Source: Pseudomonas mendocina
Lineage (GTDB): Bacteria > Pseudomonadota > Gammaproteobacteria > Pseudomonadales > Pseudomonadaceae
Reading direction: 5' to 3'
Length of the DNA stretch: 64,000 bases
NCBI GenBank assembly: GCA_037482215.1
Contig: CP148074.1
Location: 4,588,001 to 4,652,000 of the forward strand
Under the pieces are notes generated by a model. It was given only the letters and a program-made list of their open reading frames with translations, had not been told where the DNA came from and did no database searches. Shown here piece after piece: positions 63,004 through 64,000 of this stretch. Position numbers and translations under genes: made by a program. The first letter of the stretch is position 1. Each line of letters begins with the position of its first letter.

Positions 63004-63039
63004 CCGGCTGCACAACGGCCTAATTTTGAGGATCACACC

Positions 63040-63138
63040 ATGTATACATTCAACCGCTATTACCGCTACGACTGGCGATTTACCAACGGCCTGAACTGCG
63101 GCCGCACACCAACGCGAACACCCCAACATCCCAGATAG
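63040..63138 (+). CDS. Aromatic leader peptide 2
   Basis: A 32-residue frame MYTFNRYYRYDWRFTNGLNC... with TGAGGAT eight bases before its ATG. Seven of its first 14 residues are Tyr, Phe or Trp, alternating with Arg. It lies behind the attenuator and 42 bases before the DAHP synthase ATG. No T-run follows it; GC-rich segments GCGGCCGC and CCGCGCGCGG downstream could fold over the enzyme's ribosome binding site. It may add a second, translation-level control. Confidence 0.65.
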   Translation: MYTFNRYYRYDWRFTNGLNCGRTPTRTPQHPR

Positions 63139-63180
63139 AAAGCCGCGCGCGGCCACGCCGCCCGGCTAAGGAAAAGCACC

Positions 63181-64000
63181 ATGTCCGTAGCCCTGCAAAC
63201 CAATCTTAATACCTGCATCAACAGCGCTCAGCAGCAGGTCAGCATCCCTGCCCGCCGCCAGACCACACGCCTGCCCAGCGCCAGCCAGTTACGCGAACAA
63301 CTGCCGCTGAGCGCCACCCTCGCTCTGCAAATCCAGCAACACCGCGACGCCGTCCGCGCCATTCTCGATGGCCGCGATTCACGCCTGTTAGTCGTCGTCG
63401 GCCCCTGCTCCCTGCACGATGAAAAAGCTGTCCTGGAATACGCCGAACGCCTCGCCGAACTGAGCAAACGTGTCGACGACAAACTGCTGCTGGTGATGCG
63501 CGCCTACGTCGAAAAACCGCGTACCACCGTGGGCTGGAAAGGCATGGTGTACGACCCAGCGATGGACGGCAGCGGTGATATGGCCGAGGGCTTGCGCTGC
63601 TCACGCCAGTTGATGCTGCGCATGCTGGAGCTGGGTCTACCGCTGGCTACTGAGATTCTGCAACCGCTGGTGGCGGGCTACTTCGATGATCTGCTGAGCT
63701 GGGCCGCCATTGGTGCCCGCACCAGCGAATCTCAGGTGCACCGCGAACTGGTCAGCGGCCTGGACATGCCGGTGGGCTTCAAGAATGGCACCGACGGCAG
63801 CCTCTCCATTGCCATCGACGCCATGCGCAGCGCCGCCCATGCTCATCAGCACTTCGGAGTTGATGCACAAGGCCATCCGGCACTGGTGCTGACTGAAGGC
63901 AATGCAGACAGCCATATCGTTCTGCGTGGCGGCCACAGCGGCCCCAACTACGATGCACAGAGCGTTGCAGCTGCCCGTGCCGAGCTGGCCAAACAGGGTA
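63181..64000 (+). CDS. 3-deoxy-7-phosphoheptulonate synthase (DAHP synthase, class I), 5' part
   Basis: The first 273 residues of a class I-alpha DAHP synthase, cut by the window edge. It condenses phosphoenolpyruvate and erythrose 4-phosphate in the first step of the shikimate pathway. Visible motifs: LLVVVGPCSLHDEKAVLEYA, VMRAYVEKPRTTVGWKG, GFKNGTDGS, and VLRGGHSGPNYD. AAGGAAAA precedes the ATG. Which aromatic amino acid inhibits this isozyme cannot be read with confidence; the leader peptides hold Tyr, Phe and Trp codons together. Confidence 0.92.
   Translation, partial: MSVALQTNLNTCINSAQQQVSIPARRQTTRLPSASQLREQLPLSATLALQIQQHRDAVRAILDGRDSRLLVVVGPCSLHDEKAVLEYAERLAELSKRVDDKLLLVMRAYVEKPRTTVGWKGMVYDPAMDGSGDMAEGLRCSRQLMLRMLELGLPLATEILQPLVAGYFDDLLSWAAIGARTSESQVHRELVSGLDMPVGFKNGTDGSLSIAIDAMRSAAHAHQHFGVDAQGHPALVLTEGNADSHIVLRGGHSGPNYDAQSVAAARAELAKQG

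Noticed and set aside
1..64000. CRISPR arrays, tRNA, rRNA genes and prophage
   Set aside because: No regularly spaced identical repeats of CRISPR type, no tRNA cloverleaf, no rRNA stretch and no phage structural genes were recognised; Hcp and VgrG belong to T6SS, not to a phage tail.

Overview
The window is a contiguous piece of a gammaproteobacterial chromosome, almost certainly Pseudomonas. The protein families and their order recall two stretches of the P. aeruginosa chromosome, remembered rather than searched: the pycB-pycA-pycR-RpiR-zwf-transporter-GGDEF/EAL-uvrD run, and the GntR-SDR-aminotransferase-glutamine-synthetase run with an OXA-50-like oxacillinase and the zinc-limitation genes. 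Base composition is moderately GC-rich, apart from AT-rich patches near 34986-36060 and 51640-52338.

Layout. 1-9400: nitroreductase (cut by the edge), LysR regulator and aspA with a short gene behind it, a lipid A phosphoethanolamine transferase, small enzymes and regulators, an alanine/glycine symporter. 9466-18758: asparaginase, GNAT, two-subunit pyruvate carboxylase with its divergent LysR regulator, then an RpiR/HexR-like repressor divergent from zwf with a perfect operator between them. 18755-29313: MFS transporter, GGDEF/EAL protein, uvrD, orphan TRAP binding protein, Tim44-like, VOC and SUKH proteins, with strong terminators. 29358-33891: GntR-controlled amine/polyamine-type catabolic cluster. 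34051-36928: thioesterase, DUF3301 protein, an AT-rich secreted protein and a class D beta-lactamase. 36993-42226: hydrolase, two CobW-type GTPases and FolE2 around a Zur-like site. 42410-50840: CBS/DUF294 protein with exonuclease, a three-gene molybdenum hydroxylase with triheme cytochrome, and a BCCT transporter.

The accessory part is 51640-62092. It is an orphan type VI secretion cluster read leftward: hcp, vgrG, a DUF4123 adaptor, a VasX-like membrane-active effector and a membrane protein that is probably its immunity partner. The effector tail plus immunity gene exist a second time, degraded, exactly 1292 bp away; that copy is cut by an IS3-family element and carries a REP-like insertion. 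Upstream of hcp lie a sigma-54 promoter and three copies of a 20-bp dyad, and a second sigma-54 promoter points the other way at nearly the same distance, so the dyads look like shared enhancer sites.

The right edge (62093-64000) has a LOG-family gene and a DAHP synthase gene preceded by two tandem short ORFs full of Tyr, Phe and Trp codons, with a strong terminator between them: a probable attenuation system for aromatic amino acid synthesis.
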